NCBI RefSeq assembly: GCF_900129495.1
Contig: NZ_FQVX01000006.1
Coordinates: 94,149-158,148, forward strand
Reading direction: 5' to 3'
Origin: Geodermatophilus nigrescens
GTDB taxonomy: Bacteria > Actinomycetota > Actinomycetes > Mycobacteriales > Geodermatophilaceae
DNA: 64,000 bases
Below the pieces are notes generated by a model. It did no database searches. It had not been told where the DNA came from and was given only the letters and a program-made list of their open reading frames with translations. The translations under genes and the position numbers were made by a program. Below are positions 1 through 10,463 of the stretch, in pieces; positions within the stretch are counted from its first letter, which is position 1; each line of letters begins with the position of its first letter.

Positions 1-284
1 GGTCGCGCAGCCGGTTGAGGCAGCGGTTGGTGGTGGTGCGGTACAGCCAGCCGCCCACGGCGTCGCCGTCGCGCAGGTCGGGCAGCCGGCGCCAGGCGGT
101 GACGAAGACGTCCTGCACCACGTCCTCCGCCTCCTGCCGGTCGGCCAGCATCCGCACCGCCAGCCGGTACAGGACTGTCTGGTATCTCAGCACGAGTTGC
201 TCGAACGCGCCGGTGTCCCCGGCTCGCGCCTCCGCCACCAGGACCGCGTCGGGGACGGGCTGCTCCGGCTCGGCGGCGCTCACG
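1..284 (-). CDS. ECF-type RNA polymerase sigma factor (N-terminal part; runs off the window)
   Basis: Reading leftwards from a GTG at 284, the first 94 residues are visible. They contain a sigma-70 region 2: a helix with LVLRYQTVLYRLAVRML, then the core-binding stretch AEDVVQDVFVTAWRRL, then WLYRTTTNRCLNRLR. This is the layout of extracytoplasmic-function sigma factors, which direct core RNA polymerase to stress promoters. Region 4 would lie outside the window. An AGGA lies about 9 bases before the GTG. The next gene upstream on the same strand is a CsbD-like stress protein. I cannot tell which ECF group it belongs to. Confidence 0.85.
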
Positions 285-312
285 GAGGGTCCTGGGGCAC
301 CGCGTCACCGTG

Positions 313-348
313 CCAGCGGCCCGGCGTGCGCGCACGCCGGGCCGCTGG
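313..348 (-). terminator. Rho-independent-type hairpin after csbD-like gene
   Basis: A perfect 18+18 base palindrome (stem starting CCAGCGGCCC, completely self-complementary). It lies 19 bases beyond the stop of the CsbD-like gene and before the sigma-factor start. It lacks a U tract, as is usual for hairpins at gene ends in GC-rich actinobacteria. Confidence 0.6.
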
Positions 349-366
349 ACCGTGGCGTACCGGGAC

Positions 367-543
367 TCAGCCGCGGCGGAAGGCGTCCTCGACCGACTCC
401 CCCGCCTGCTCCGCGTCGGCCCCCGCCTGGTCGGCCCGGCCCTCGTCCTCGAGGCGTTCGTCGCCGGTGGCCGTGCCCGCGGCCTCCTCCGCCGTGCCCG
501 CGAGCTCCTCCGCCTCGTTGCTGATCCCGTCGCCGAGGCTCAT
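367..543 (-). CDS. CsbD-like general stress protein (58 aa)
   Basis: A small acidic protein starting MSLGDGISNEAEELAG and continuing with A-G-T-A-T-G-D-E-R-L-E-D-E-G-R-A-D-Q-A, the pattern of the CsbD family (repeats of roughly GxAxxATGDxxLExEGxxDQ). CsbD proteins are small, largely unstructured products of general stress regulons in bacteria; no biochemical role is established. The length of 58 residues fits the family. A strong GAGGAGGAGAC ribosome binding site precedes the ATG. It lies between a sigma factor and an Asp23 envelope-stress cluster, which supports a stress role by context only. Confidence 0.75.
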   Translation of the reverse strand: MSLGDGISNEAEELAGTAEEAAGTATGDERLEDEGRADQAGADAEQAGESVEDAFRRG

Positions 544-738
544 GTCTCCTCCTCGTCGGGGCGGCCGTTCCGCCCGTCCCGAGGAGGAGCCGCGACGGGC
601 TCCTCCGTCACGCGGACGACCCGGTGACGGGGGTCACACGAGGATCCGCGCCCCTCCGCGTGACGAACGCCGATCGACCGGGTCCTACCTGGTGACGCGC
701 CATCCGGTCGCGTCCGTCCGACCGAGGGAGGAGACCTC

Positions 739-1260
739 ATGCGCACCACGACCAGCAGCACCTCCGGCAGCACCTCCGGCACCACCAGCAGCGCCACCGC
801 CGGCACCTCCGCGGCCCCCGCCGTCGCCACCCGCCAGTCGCCCGCCCCGACGGCAGGTAGCGCCCTGGTCGCCGGCAGCCACGGCAGGACGACCATCGCC
901 GACACCGTCGTCTCGAAGATCGCCGGGATGGCCGCCCGCGAGGTCAGCGGCGTCCACAGCCTCGGCGGCGGCGTCGCGCGCGCCTTCGGCGCCATCCGCG
1001 AGCGCATCCCCGGCTCCGGCGGCCCGAACGTGGCCCAGGGCGTGTCGGTCGAGGTGGGCGAGACCCAGGCCGCCGTCGACATCGACATCGTCGCCGAGTA
1101 CGGCGTCTCCATCGCCGACCTGGCCGCGGGCATCCGCCGCAACGTGATCACCAGCCTGGAGCGGATGACGGGGCTGGAGGTCGTCGAGGTCAACATCAGC
1201 GTCAACGATGTCCACCTCCCCAGCGACGAGGAGGCCGAGCAGCCCAGCCGGGTCGCGTGA
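739..1260 (+). CDS. Asp23/Gls24 family envelope stress response protein
   Basis: 173 residues. The first 45 are Ser/Thr/Gly/Ala-rich and probably disordered. Residues about 50-160 form an Asp23/Gls24 domain: IADTVVSKIAGMAAREVSGV, then a central VSVEVGETQAAVDIDIVAEYG strand pair, then a terminal VVEVNISVNDVHLP. Asp23 proteins in Gram-positives are abundant, membrane-associated through AmaP and linked to cell-envelope stress. The GGGAGGAGACCTC ribosome site precedes the ATG. It is the first gene of a seven-gene unit that ends with an AmaP-like membrane anchor, so it is probably the main Asp23 of the cluster. Confidence 0.9.
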   Translation: MRTTTSSTSGSTSGTTSSATAGTSAAPAVATRQSPAPTAGSALVAGSHGRTTIADTVVSKIAGMAAREVSGVHSLGGGVARAFGAIRERIPGSGGPNVAQGVSVEVGETQAAVDIDIVAEYGVSIADLAAGIRRNVITSLERMTGLEVVEVNISVNDVHLPSDEEAEQPSRVA

Positions 1261-1613
1261 GCGCCCCCGTGACCGGCGCGGTGGACGCCGACCGGGTGGC
1301 GGCGGCCCTCGCCGCCGTCCCCGGGGTGGCCGGCCTCACCGCCGGCCCGGCCGGGGCGGGCACCTACCTCCCCGGCCGGCGGGTCGACGGCGTCGTGCTG
1401 ACCGCGGTGCCCGGCGGGCGCCCGGACCGGGTGACCGTCCACGTGGTCGCCGCCGCCGGGACGGCGGTCCGCGAGGTGGCCGCCGCCGTCCGCGAGGCGG
1501 TGGCGGCGGTCGCCCCGGGCTCCCCGGTGGACGTCGTCGTCGAGGACGTCGTCGTCGAGGACGTCGCCGAGCCCGTCCCCGTGCCCCCGGCGCCGGGCGG
1601 CGGCCGGCCGTGA
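1257..1613 (+). CDS. Hypothetical protein of the Asp23 cluster (118 aa)
   Basis: Starts on a GTG that overlaps the stop of the preceding Asp23 gene (GTGA), so it is translationally coupled. The middle (VVLTAVPGGRPDRVTVHVVAA, then a helix VREVAAAVREAVAAVAPGSPVDVVVEDV) has the strand-helix-strand order of an Asp23 core, but the N-terminal helix motif is weak. It may be a diverged or shortened Asp23-like subunit. A 15-base direct repeat encodes the duplicated VVVEDVVVEDV near the end, followed by a Pro-rich tail. No function can be assigned beyond membership of the cluster. Confidence 0.65.
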   Translation: MSAPVTGAVDADRVAAALAAVPGVAGLTAGPAGAGTYLPGRRVDGVVLTAVPGGRPDRVTVHVVAAAGTAVREVAAAVREAVAAVAPGSPVDVVVEDVVVEDVAEPVPVPPAPGGGRP

Positions 1614-1864
1614 CCCCGTCCGACGACGCCGCCCGGCGCCGGGCCGAGCGCGCGTGGGTCCGGGAGCACCACCCGGACCGCGGCGGCGACCCGGCGGTGT
1701 TCGCCGCCGGGCTCGCCGCCCTCCGGGCCGGCCGCTCCCCCGACGCGCCGGCCGCCCGGTCGGCCGGCGCCCGCGTCACCGTCGTCCGCGCCCGCGGGCC
1801 CCGCGCCTGGCTGCGGCGCCTGCTCGGCCCGCGCCGCCGCACCCCACCCCGCACCCTCCGCTGA
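1610..1864 (+). CDS. Small basic protein with a J-domain-like HPD motif (84 aa)
   Basis: Begins with a GTG overlapping the previous stop. Residues 9-40 read as an Arg-rich helix, then HHPDRGGD (HPD at 21-23), then a second helix PAVFAAGLAALRAG. This resembles helix II-HPD-helix III of DnaJ-type J domains, where HPD stimulates the ATPase of Hsp70. A full J domain also has helix I and is about 70 residues, so this would be minimal. The C-terminal 40 residues are basic and Pro-rich. Coding is supported by tight coupling to both neighbours and matching codon use. Function is unknown. Confidence 0.6.
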   Translation: MTPSDDAARRRAERAWVREHHPDRGGDPAVFAAGLAALRAGRSPDAPAARSAGARVTVVRARGPRAWLRRLLGPRRRTPPRTLR

Positions 1865-1881
1865 CCTCCCAGGAGAAGTCC

Positions 1882-2064
1882 ATGCGTCCCAGCCTCGCCG
1901 GCCTGCTGGTCGGCCTCGTCCTCGGCCTCGCGGCCGCCTTCGGCGGCTTCGTCGCCTTCCTGCTCGTCGCCGTCCTCGGCGCGGCGGGCTTCCTCGTCGG
2001 CCAGGTGGTCGAGGGCCGGATCGACCTGTCCGGCTACCTGAGCGGGAGCGGGGGACGCCGGTGA
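1882..2064 (+). CDS. DUF2273-like small membrane protein (60 aa)
   Basis: Starts at the ATG after AGGAGAAGTCC. It is almost entirely two closely spaced hydrophobic helices (GLLVGLVLGLAAAFGGFVAF and LLVAVLGAAGFLVGQVVEG), ending with a short polar tail. This is the size and pattern of DUF2273 proteins, which occur in Asp23/AmaP operons of Gram-positives. It is probably a membrane partner of the Asp23 proteins. It overlaps the next gene by GTGA. Confidence 0.75.
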   Translation: MRPSLAGLLVGLVLGLAAAFGGFVAFLLVAVLGAAGFLVGQVVEGRIDLSGYLSGSGGRR

Positions 2065-2462
2065 GCGCCCCCGCACCGCCCGGTGACCTCCCCGGAGCCG
2101 CCCTCCCCGATCCCGCCGCCCGCGGGCGGCTGACCGTCGCCGACCGCGCCGTCGAGCGGATCGCCGCCCAGGCCGCGGCGGAGGTCGACCGGGCCACCGG
2201 CGCACCCCGCCGGGTGCTCGGGATCGCCGTCGGCGGCGCCGACGACCGCCCGCAGGTCAGTGCCCGGGTGGACTGGCCGGTGGCCACCGTCGCCGTGACC
2301 ATGTCGGTCTCCTGGCCGGCGCCGGTGCTGCAGGTGACCGAGCAGGTGCGCCGGCACGTGGAGGAGCGGCTGGCCACGCTGGCCGGGGTCCGCACCGCCG
2401 GCGTCGACGTGCGCGTCACCGCGCTGACCGGCGCGGCCGACCGCGATCGGCGGGTGAGCTGA
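2061..2462 (+). CDS. Second Asp23/Gls24 family protein (133 aa)
   Basis: The GTG start overlaps the stop of the DUF2273-like gene. Residues about 22-120 carry the Asp23 pattern: LTVADRAVERIAAQAAAEVD, a VSARVDWPVATVAVTMSVSW strand pair, then VTEQVRRHVEERLATLAGV and VDVRVTALTG. It is a paralogue of the gene at 739 but lacks its disordered N terminus. Two Asp23 proteins in one operon suggest heteromeric assembly at the membrane (inference). Confidence 0.8.
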   Translation: MSAPAPPGDLPGAALPDPAARGRLTVADRAVERIAAQAAAEVDRATGAPRRVLGIAVGGADDRPQVSARVDWPVATVAVTMSVSWPAPVLQVTEQVRRHVEERLATLAGVRTAGVDVRVTALTGAADRDRRVS

Positions 2463-2464
2463 CC

Positions 2465-3001
2465 GTGCGCACCCTCGACCGGGTCCTCGCCGTCCTGCTC
2501 GCCGCCGGCGGCCTCGTCCTCGGCGTGCTCGTCGTCGTCGAGGTGGTCGCCGCCGGGCTCGGCCGCCCGCCCGTGGCGCTGCCGTACTCCCCCGTCGCCG
2601 CGTGGCTGCGCGAGACGCCGTGGTCGTCGGCCGCCGCGCTGGCGGTCGCCGCCGGGCTCGCCGTGCTCGGCCTGGCACTGCTGGTCGCCGAGCTCGCGCC
2701 GCGCCGCCGCACCGATCTGGTGCTGACCGGCGACGACCCCGCCACCACCGCCACGCTCTCGGTCCGCAGCCTCGCCCGCGTGCTCGAGTCGGCCGCCACC
2801 GGCGTCCCCGGGGTCGAGCGCGCCTCGGCGCGGGTCCGCCGCCGGCGGGCCCGGCTGTCGGTGCACGTCCCCGTGCGCGACGGCGAGGAGGCCACCCGGA
2901 TCGGCCGCGAGGCGCAGTCCGCCGCGTCGGCCGCCCTCGACGCCCTGTCCCTGCGCGCGGCCCCGCGGCTGCGCGTCCGCACCCGCCAGGAGGTCCGGTG
3001 A
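2465..3001 (+). CDS. DUF6286-type membrane protein of the Asp23 cluster (178 aa)
   Basis: Starts at a GTG two bases after the previous stop. There are two transmembrane helices (residues about 6-30 and 52-75) separated by a short loop with WLRETPW. A soluble C-terminal region follows (VRSLARVLESAATGVPGVERASARVRRRRARLSVHVPV) with an Asp23-like strand-helix-strand feel. This matches the actinobacterial DUF6286 proteins seen next to AmaP. It is likely a membrane anchor or partner of the Asp23 proteins. It overlaps the following gene by GTGA. Confidence 0.7.
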   Translation: MRTLDRVLAVLLAAGGLVLGVLVVVEVVAAGLGRPPVALPYSPVAAWLRETPWSSAAALAVAAGLAVLGLALLVAELAPRRRTDLVLTGDDPATTATLSVRSLARVLESAATGVPGVERASARVRRRRARLSVHVPVRDGEEATRIGREAQSAASAALDALSLRAAPRLRVRTRQEVR

Positions 3002-3665
3002 CACCGACCGCCCCCACCCCGACCGCCCCTACCGTCCCCGCCCCGGCGTCCGGCGGCCCGCCTGCCGGCCCGGCGGCGCTGCGGCCCCGCACCCGCGCCC
3101 GCGGCGTCGTCCGCGCCAACCGGCTGGTGCTCGCACTGGTGGGCCTGCTGCTCGCCGGTGCCGGCGGCGCCGCGCTGGCCGCCGGTTCGGGCGCGTTCGG
3201 CGGCGGGGTCGCCGACCGGCCGGTGCTCGACGGGTCGGTGTCGCGCTTCGCCGAGGCGCACGGCTGGTACTGGCCGGTCGTGGCGGTCGGCGCCGGGCTG
3301 GTCGCGCTGCTGTCCCTGTGGTGGCTGCTCGCCCAGGCCCGCAGCGACCGCGTCTCCGCGCTGCCGCTGTCCCGCGACCCGCGGCGCGGCCACACCGACC
3401 TCGACGCCGCCGCGCTCACCGGCGCGGTCGAGGACGAGGTCGAGGGCTACCGCGGCGTCGCCCGGGCGCGCGCGGCGCTCTCCGGCGCCGCCACCGCCCC
3501 GGCGCTGGCGCTCACCGTCACCCTCGACGGCCGCGTCGGCCCCGGCGAGCTGCACCCGCGGGTGGTCCAGGGCGCCGTGGCGCACGCCCGGCAGGCCCTG
3601 GGCCGCCCGGACCTGCCGGCCCGGGTGGAGTTCGTGCTGCCGCGCCGCCCCCGCCGGGACGTGCG

Positions 3666-3669
<4 letters not shown>
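2998..3669 (+). CDS. amaP: Alkaline-shock response membrane anchor AmaP-like protein (223 aa)
   Basis: Starts at the GTG overlapping the previous stop; this keeps the Pro/Thr-rich N terminus before [22 protein letters not shown], the first transmembrane helix. A second helix follows ([22 protein letters not shown]), separated from the first by an external loop. The C-terminal cytoplasmic domain is Asp23-like ([39 protein letters not shown]). AmaP tethers Asp23 to the membrane in firmicutes, and the two-helix hairpin plus soluble domain fits. The last codon overlaps the stop of the convergent relA gene by four bases. Confidence 0.75.
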
Positions 3670-6089
<2,420 letters not shown>

Positions 6090-6137
6090 GGCGGACTCCT
6101 GCCTTCGGGGGGAGGACCTCCCCTCCCATGCTAGCCG

Positions 6138-6163
6138 CGCCCGGCCGGGGAACCGGCCGGGCG
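6138..6163 (-). terminator. Hairpin between apt and relA
   Basis: An 11-bp stem with a GGAA tetraloop (CGCCCGGCCGG on one arm). It sits 18 bases after the apt stop and 49 bases before the relA start on the minus strand, and probably ends the secDF-apt transcript. No U tract. Confidence 0.5.
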
Positions 6164-6180
6164 GGCCCGAGTCGTGACCC

Positions 6181-6786
6181 TCAGGTGGTCCAGAGGGCGT
6201 GCACGGCGTGCGGGGCGAGCCGGTCGCGGCCGCCGAGCGCGGCGAGCTCCACCACGACCGAGACCGCGGTGACCACGGCGCCGAGCTCCTCGACCAGGGC
6301 GACCGACGCCGCGAGCGTCCCGCCGGTGGCGAGCACGTCGTCGACCAGCAGCACCCGCTGGCCCGGGTGCAGCGAGTCGGTGTGCATCTCGATGCTCGCG
6401 GTGCCGTACTCGAGGGCGTAGTCGGCGGCGACCCGCTCGCGTGGCAGCTTGCCGGCCTTGCGCACCGGCACGACGCCGACGCCAGCGTGCAGCGCCACCG
6501 CGGCGGCCAGCAGGAACCCGCGTGCCTCGACGCCGACCACGACGTCGAAGCCCGGGTCGCCCGGGACGCCGTCGTCGGCGTGCGCGACGGCGGCGGCCCG
6601 CGGGTCCTCCAGCGCCGGGGACGCCAGGCCCTCGACGATCCGGCGGAAGGCCGGGCCGTCGGCGAACACCGGCGTCAGGTCCCGGAACAGCACGCCCGGG
6701 GTCGGGAAGTCGGGGACGTCGACGGCGAGGGCGGCGATGACCTCGTCGACCGGCGCCTCCGCGGCCGGGACCGGCCGGCCGGTCAC
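6181..6786 (-). CDS. apt: Adenine phosphoribosyltransferase
   Basis: Converts adenine and PRPP to AMP in purine salvage. 201 residues; the PRPP-binding signature [13 protein letters not shown] is intact, as are [14 protein letters not shown] and the family start [15 protein letters not shown]. It is slightly longer than typical Apt (170-180) because of an Ala/Asp-rich insertion near residues 75-90 ([16 protein letters not shown]). The GTG start overlaps the secF stop, so the two are coupled. Position between secF and relA is the common actinobacterial arrangement. Confidence 0.95.
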   Translation of the reverse strand: MTGRPVPAAEAPVDEVIAALAVDVPDFPTPGVLFRDLTPVFADGPAFRRIVEGLASPALEDPRAAAVAHADDGVPGDPGFDVVVGVEARGFLLAAAVALHAGVGVVPVRKAGKLPRERVAADYALEYGTASIEMHTDSLHPGQRVLLVDDVLATGGTLAASVALVEELGAVVTAVSVVVELAALGGRDRLAPHAVHALWTT

Positions 6787-8189
6787 CGGCGCTTCTTGCC
6801 GCCGCCGGGGCGGGACCCCGGCCGCTGCGGGCGCTGGCCGGGCCGCGGGGCGGCCGTGGCGCCGTGCGGCACGCTCCGGCGGGGCGCCTCCGGGCCCACC
6901 GACGACGGCGACTCGACGACGACGTCGGCCTGCGCGGGCCCGAGCGTGCCGGCGTCCCGCTCGGCGAGCGCCACTCCCCCGCCGCGGGCGGCGGAGCGGT
7001 TGCGGCGGGCGCTGGCGACCGGGCCGGCCGCGGCGCGGCCGCCGCCCTGGCGCGCGGCGGCCGACCGGCGCGCGAGCACCCGGCGGCGCAGCGCCTGCAC
7101 CTCGGGCTCGCGCTCCTTGAGGTCGGCGACGATCGGGGTGGCCAGGAAGATCGACGAGTAGGCGCCCGCGGCGAGGCCGACGAACAGCACCAGCGCGAGG
7201 TCCTTGAGCGTGCCGACCCCGAGCAGCCCGGCGCCGACGAACAGCAGGCCCGCCACCGGCAGCAGCGCGATCACCGAGGTGTTGATCGAGCGCATGAGCG
7301 TCTGGTTGACGGCCAGGTTGGCCGCCTCGCCCCAGGTCATGCGGGCACTGCCGGACAGGTCGCGGGTGTTCTCGTCGACCTTGTCGAAGACGACGACGGT
7401 GTCGTAGAGGGAGAACCCGAGGATCGTCAGCAGGCCGATGACCGTCGACGGGGTGACCTCGAAGCCGACCAACGCGTAGACGCCGGCGGTGACCACGAGG
7501 TCGTGCAGGAGCGCGACGATCGCGCCGACCGCCATCTTCGGCTGGAACCGGATGGCCAGGAAGGCGATCACCGCGACCAGGAACACCGCGAGGGCCAGCA
7601 GCGCCTGGTCGGTGATGTCCTGGCCCCACTCGGCGCTCACCGACTCGGGGCTGACCTGCGCGGGGTCCAGGCCGGCGGCGTCGGCGACGGCCTCGATGAC
7701 GTCGCGCTCGGCGGCGTTGTCGAGGGCGCCGGTGCGCAGCAGGATCGTGTTGCCGCCGACCACCTGCGCGGAGGCGACGTCGGCGCCGGCGTCGGTGGCG
7801 GCCTCGCGGACCTGCTCCAGCTGCGCCGCCTCGCCGGTCAGCCGGAAGCTGTTGCCGCCGGCGAAGTCGATGCCGAAGTTGAAGCCGCGGAACAGCATCG
7901 ACGCGATGCAGACCAGCACGACCACCGCGGTGACCTTGTAGATCAGCCGGCTGCGGCCGACGACGTCGAGCCCCGCCTCGCCGTTGTAGAGGCGGTGCGC
8001 CAGCGAGGCGCGGTGCGGCGCCCGGCGGGTGCCGGTCTCCCCCTCGGCGGGCAGGCCGGCGTCGGCCAGCGCGTCGTCGTCGGCGGCCGCGGCGGCGTCA
8101 CCGGCGGCGTCGGCGTCGGCCGCGCGCGCCTCGTCGGCCTCGGTGCCGACGGGGAGCTCCTCGTCGGGCCGGTCCTGCTCGCGGCTCAT
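6783..8189 (-). CDS. secF: Protein translocase subunit SecF
   Basis: 468 residues. Residues 1-65 form an acidic, Ala/Asp-rich leader, followed by the first membrane helix (VTAVVVLVCIASMLF). A SecF periplasmic domain beginning FGIDFAGGNSFRL comes next, then a block of five further helices with the family motif STVIGLLTILGFSLYDTVVVFDKVDEN. The last 90 residues are a basic, Pro/Gly/Arg-rich cytoplasmic tail ending GGGKKRR. Partner of SecD in using proton-motive force to complete Sec export. The ATG overlaps the secD stop (ATGA). Confidence 0.96.
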   Translation of the reverse strand: MSREQDRPDEELPVGTEADEARAADADAAGDAAAAADDDALADAGLPAEGETGTRRAPHRASLAHRLYNGEAGLDVVGRSRLIYKVTAVVVLVCIASMLFRGFNFGIDFAGGNSFRLTGEAAQLEQVREAATDAGADVASAQVVGGNTILLRTGALDNAAERDVIEAVADAAGLDPAQVSPESVSAEWGQDITDQALLALAVFLVAVIAFLAIRFQPKMAVGAIVALLHDLVVTAGVYALVGFEVTPSTVIGLLTILGFSLYDTVVVFDKVDENTRDLSGSARMTWGEAANLAVNQTLMRSINTSVIALLPVAGLLFVGAGLLGVGTLKDLALVLFVGLAAGAYSSIFLATPIVADLKEREPEVQALRRRVLARRSAAARQGGGRAAAGPVASARRNRSAARGGGVALAERDAGTLGPAQADVVVESPSSVGPEAPRRSVPHGATAAPRPGQRPQRPGSRPGGGKKRR

Positions 8190-9919
8190 GCCTGGCTCCT
8201 GTCCTGGGTGGCGCGCCCGCCACTGCCGGCGCCGACGAGCTGCCGCTCGGCGGCGGCCATCGGGTCGGTGGCGCGGCGCGAGCGGTCGACGCGGCCGAGG
8301 CCGGAGAACCGGCTCTGCCCGAACGCCTTGAACCGCGCGAGCACCGCCATCAGCGGGTGGGTGAAGAGGAAGACGACGACGAGGTCGAGCACCGTGGACA
8401 GACCCAGGGTGAACGCGAAGCCCTTCACGTCGCCGATGGCCAGCCAGTAGAGGATCGCCGCGGCGAGGAAGCTCACCGCGTCGGCCGACAGGATGGTGCG
8501 GCGGGCGCGCACCCAGGCGCGCGGCACCGCCGACCGCAGGCTGCGGCCCTCGCGGATCTCGTCCTTGAGGCGCTCGAAGTAGACGACGAACGAGTCGGCC
8601 GTGATGCCGATCGAGACGATGAACCCGGCGATGCCGGCGAGGCTCAGCGTGAAGCCGATCTCGCGGCCAAGCAGCACCAGGCTCGCGTAGACCACGACCG
8701 CCGACAGCAGCAGGCTGGCGATCATCACCAGGCCGAGCAGCCGGTAGTAGACCAGCGCGTAGACGAACACGAGCGCGATGCCGATGGCGCCGGCGATGAG
8801 GCCGGCCCGCAGCTGCTCGGCGCCGAGCTCGGTGGAGATCGACTGGGCGGTGGCCTGCTCGAAGGTCAGCGGGAGGGCGCCGTAGCGCAGCTGGTTGGCC
8901 AGCTCCTCGGCGCTGGCCTGGTCGAACTGGCCGGTGATGGTGGTCTGGCCGTTGATGGCGCCCTGGATGGTGGGCGCCGAGACGACGCGGCCGTCGAGGG
9001 TGAAGGCGACGTTGCTGCCGACGTTCGCGGCGGTGTACTCGGCCCAGGTGGACCGGCCCTCGCCGTTGAAGTCCAGCAGCACGACCCACTCGCCGGTGGT
9101 CTGCTGCGTGCCGGCGCTGGCGTCGGCGATCTCGGTGCCCTCGATGATCGTGGGGCCGAGCAGGTACTTGGTCGTGCCGTCCTCGCTGCAGGCCGCGACG
9201 AAGTCGTCGGGGCGCGCGATCTCGCTGCGGGTGTCCTCCGCCGAGCAGGTCAGCGTGGCGAACTGCGCCGCGGCCTCCTCCTGCGTGACGGCGGGGCGGT
9301 CCGGGTCGAGCGCGGGGTCGCTGACGGCGCCGTCGCTGCCGGTGGCCGGGGCCGACCCGCTGCCGGTCGACACGGCGTCGGTCGGCGTGGCGCCGTCGGT
9401 CGGGGCCGCCGAGTCGGTGGGCGCCGCCGAGTCGGTGGGCGCAGCGGAGTCCGTGGGCGCCGCCGGGTCGCTGGGGGTCGCGCCGTCGGTCGGCGCCGCG
9501 GAGTCCGACGGCGTCGCGGGGTCGCTGGTCTCGGCCGGGGCGGCGGGCTCGGGCGCGCCGATCACCGGGCGGAAGCGCAGCTGCGCGGTCTGGCCGAGCT
9601 CGCGCGCCTGCTCGCCGTCGTCACCGGGCACCGAGATGACGATGTTCGTGTCGCCCTCGGTGACCACCTCGGCCTCGGCGACGCCGATGCCGTTCACCCG
9701 CTGCTCGATGATCTGGCGGGCGAGCTCGAGGTCCTCCGGGGCCGGCGCCTGCCCGTCGGGCGTGCGCGCGGTCAGGGTGACCGTGGTGCCGCCGCGCAGG
9801 TCGAGGCCGAGCTGCGGCGTCCGGTCGGTGCCGGTGAAGAAGATGAGGCCGTACAGGACGGCCACGATCAGGACGAACGCGCCGAAGTAGCGGCGCGCCG
9901 GCAGGGCGCGGTTGGCCAC
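8186..9919 (-). CDS. secD: Protein translocase subunit SecD
   Basis: 577 residues. The first membrane helix is at 13-29, followed by LGLDLRGGTTVTL, the SecD P1 signature. The P1 domain is interrupted by a low-complexity Ala/Pro/Thr/Ser/Asp insert at residues 122-205. The second half has the VVLLDFNGEGRSTWAEYTA and FEQAT regions and five membrane helices with GIAGFIVSIGITADSFVVYFERLKDE. Forms the SecDF complex with the next gene. GTG start. The insert is notable and is treated as a separate repeat feature. Confidence 0.96.
   Translation of the reverse strand: MANRALPARRYFGAFVLIVAVLYGLIFFTGTDRTPQLGLDLRGGTTVTLTARTPDGQAPAPEDLELARQIIEQRVNGIGVAEAEVVTEGDTNIVISVPGDDGEQARELGQTAQLRFRPVIGAPEPAAPAETSDPATPSDSAAPTDGATPSDPAAPTDSAAPTDSAAPTDSAAPTDGATPTDAVSTGSGSAPATGSDGAVSDPALDPDRPAVTQEEAAAQFATLTCSAEDTRSEIARPDDFVAACSEDGTTKYLLGPTIIEGTEIADASAGTQQTTGEWVVLLDFNGEGRSTWAEYTAANVGSNVAFTLDGRVVSAPTIQGAINGQTTITGQFDQASAEELANQLRYGALPLTFEQATAQSISTELGAEQLRAGLIAGAIGIALVFVYALVYYRLLGLVMIASLLLSAVVVYASLVLLGREIGFTLSLAGIAGFIVSIGITADSFVVYFERLKDEIREGRSLRSAVPRAWVRARRTILSADAVSFLAAAILYWLAIGDVKGFAFTLGLSTVLDLVVVFLFTHPLMAVLARFKAFGQSRFSGLGRVDRSRRATDPMAAAERQLVGAGSGGRATQDRSQA
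9377..9523 (-). repeat. Tandem repeat encoding an Ala-Pro-Thr-Asp-Ser linker in SecD
   Basis: About 150 bases made of degenerate 18-21 base units that encode AAPTDS, ATPSDP and AAPTDG in turn (residues 133-181 of SecD). Several neighbouring units are identical at the protein level, a sign of slipped-strand expansion. It lies in the periplasmic P1 region and should be flexible and extracytoplasmic. Confidence 0.7.
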
Positions 9920-9930
9920 CGGGCGTCCCG

Positions 9931-10290
9931 TCAGAGGGTCTTGCCGGAGGGGCCGTCACCGGGACGGTCGTCCCGGAGGGGCTCCTCCACCGGCTCGACG
10001 ACGGTCTCGCCGGTGGCCAGCGGGCCGGGCACCGCACCCGCGGGCTGGCGCACCTGGATGACCGCCTGGCGCGCGTAGGTGACGACCACGCCGGGGGCCA
10101 CCTCGACCTGGATGGTGGCCGGGTCGTCGAGACCGGCCACGGTGGCGTACACGCCGCCGGCCATCGTCACCGGCACGCCGATCGCCAGCGCCGACTGCGT
10201 CTGGTTCTGCTGGCGCTTGCGGGCACGGGCGGGCAGCACCACCAGCGCCACGAAGGCCAGCACGAGCAGGAGCAGGGGGAACAGTTCCAC
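9931..10290 (-). CDS. yajC: Preprotein translocase subunit YajC
   Basis: 119 residues. A single N-terminal membrane helix (FPLLLLVLAFVALVVLP), then the charged RARKRQQNQ turn, then the YajC domain with GVPVTMAGGVYATVAGLDD and TIQVEVAPGVVVTYARQAV. Accessory subunit of the SecDF complex. It lies 11 bases upstream of secD on the same strand and is probably co-transcribed with it. GTG start. The acidic Pro-rich tail is typical of actinobacterial YajC. Confidence 0.93.
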   Translation of the reverse strand: MELFPLLLLVLAFVALVVLPARARKRQQNQTQSALAIGVPVTMAGGVYATVAGLDDPATIQVEVAPGVVVTYARQAVIQVRQPAGAVPGPLATGETVVEPVEEPLRDDRPGDGPSGKTL

Positions 10291-10463
10291 GGCGGGGGTG
10301 CCTCTCTTCCGCGCTCGCGTGCACGCGGTCGGTGCGGTCCGGGTCGGGACCGCTCGGGTACGTCGGCCGTGGCGCGCGGGCCGGCCCCCGCCGACACCGG
10401 GTCGCGGAGCCGGGACCCGTGCGGCCCGGCGAGGGGCCGACTTGCGCGCCAGCGCCGATGAGT

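Noticed and set aside
9305..9556. A repeat array in secD that could be mistaken for CRISPR or another DNA repeat.
   Set aside because: Units are adjacent without spacers, and stay in the secD frame as AAPTDS-type codons. It is a protein linker, not a CRISPR array.
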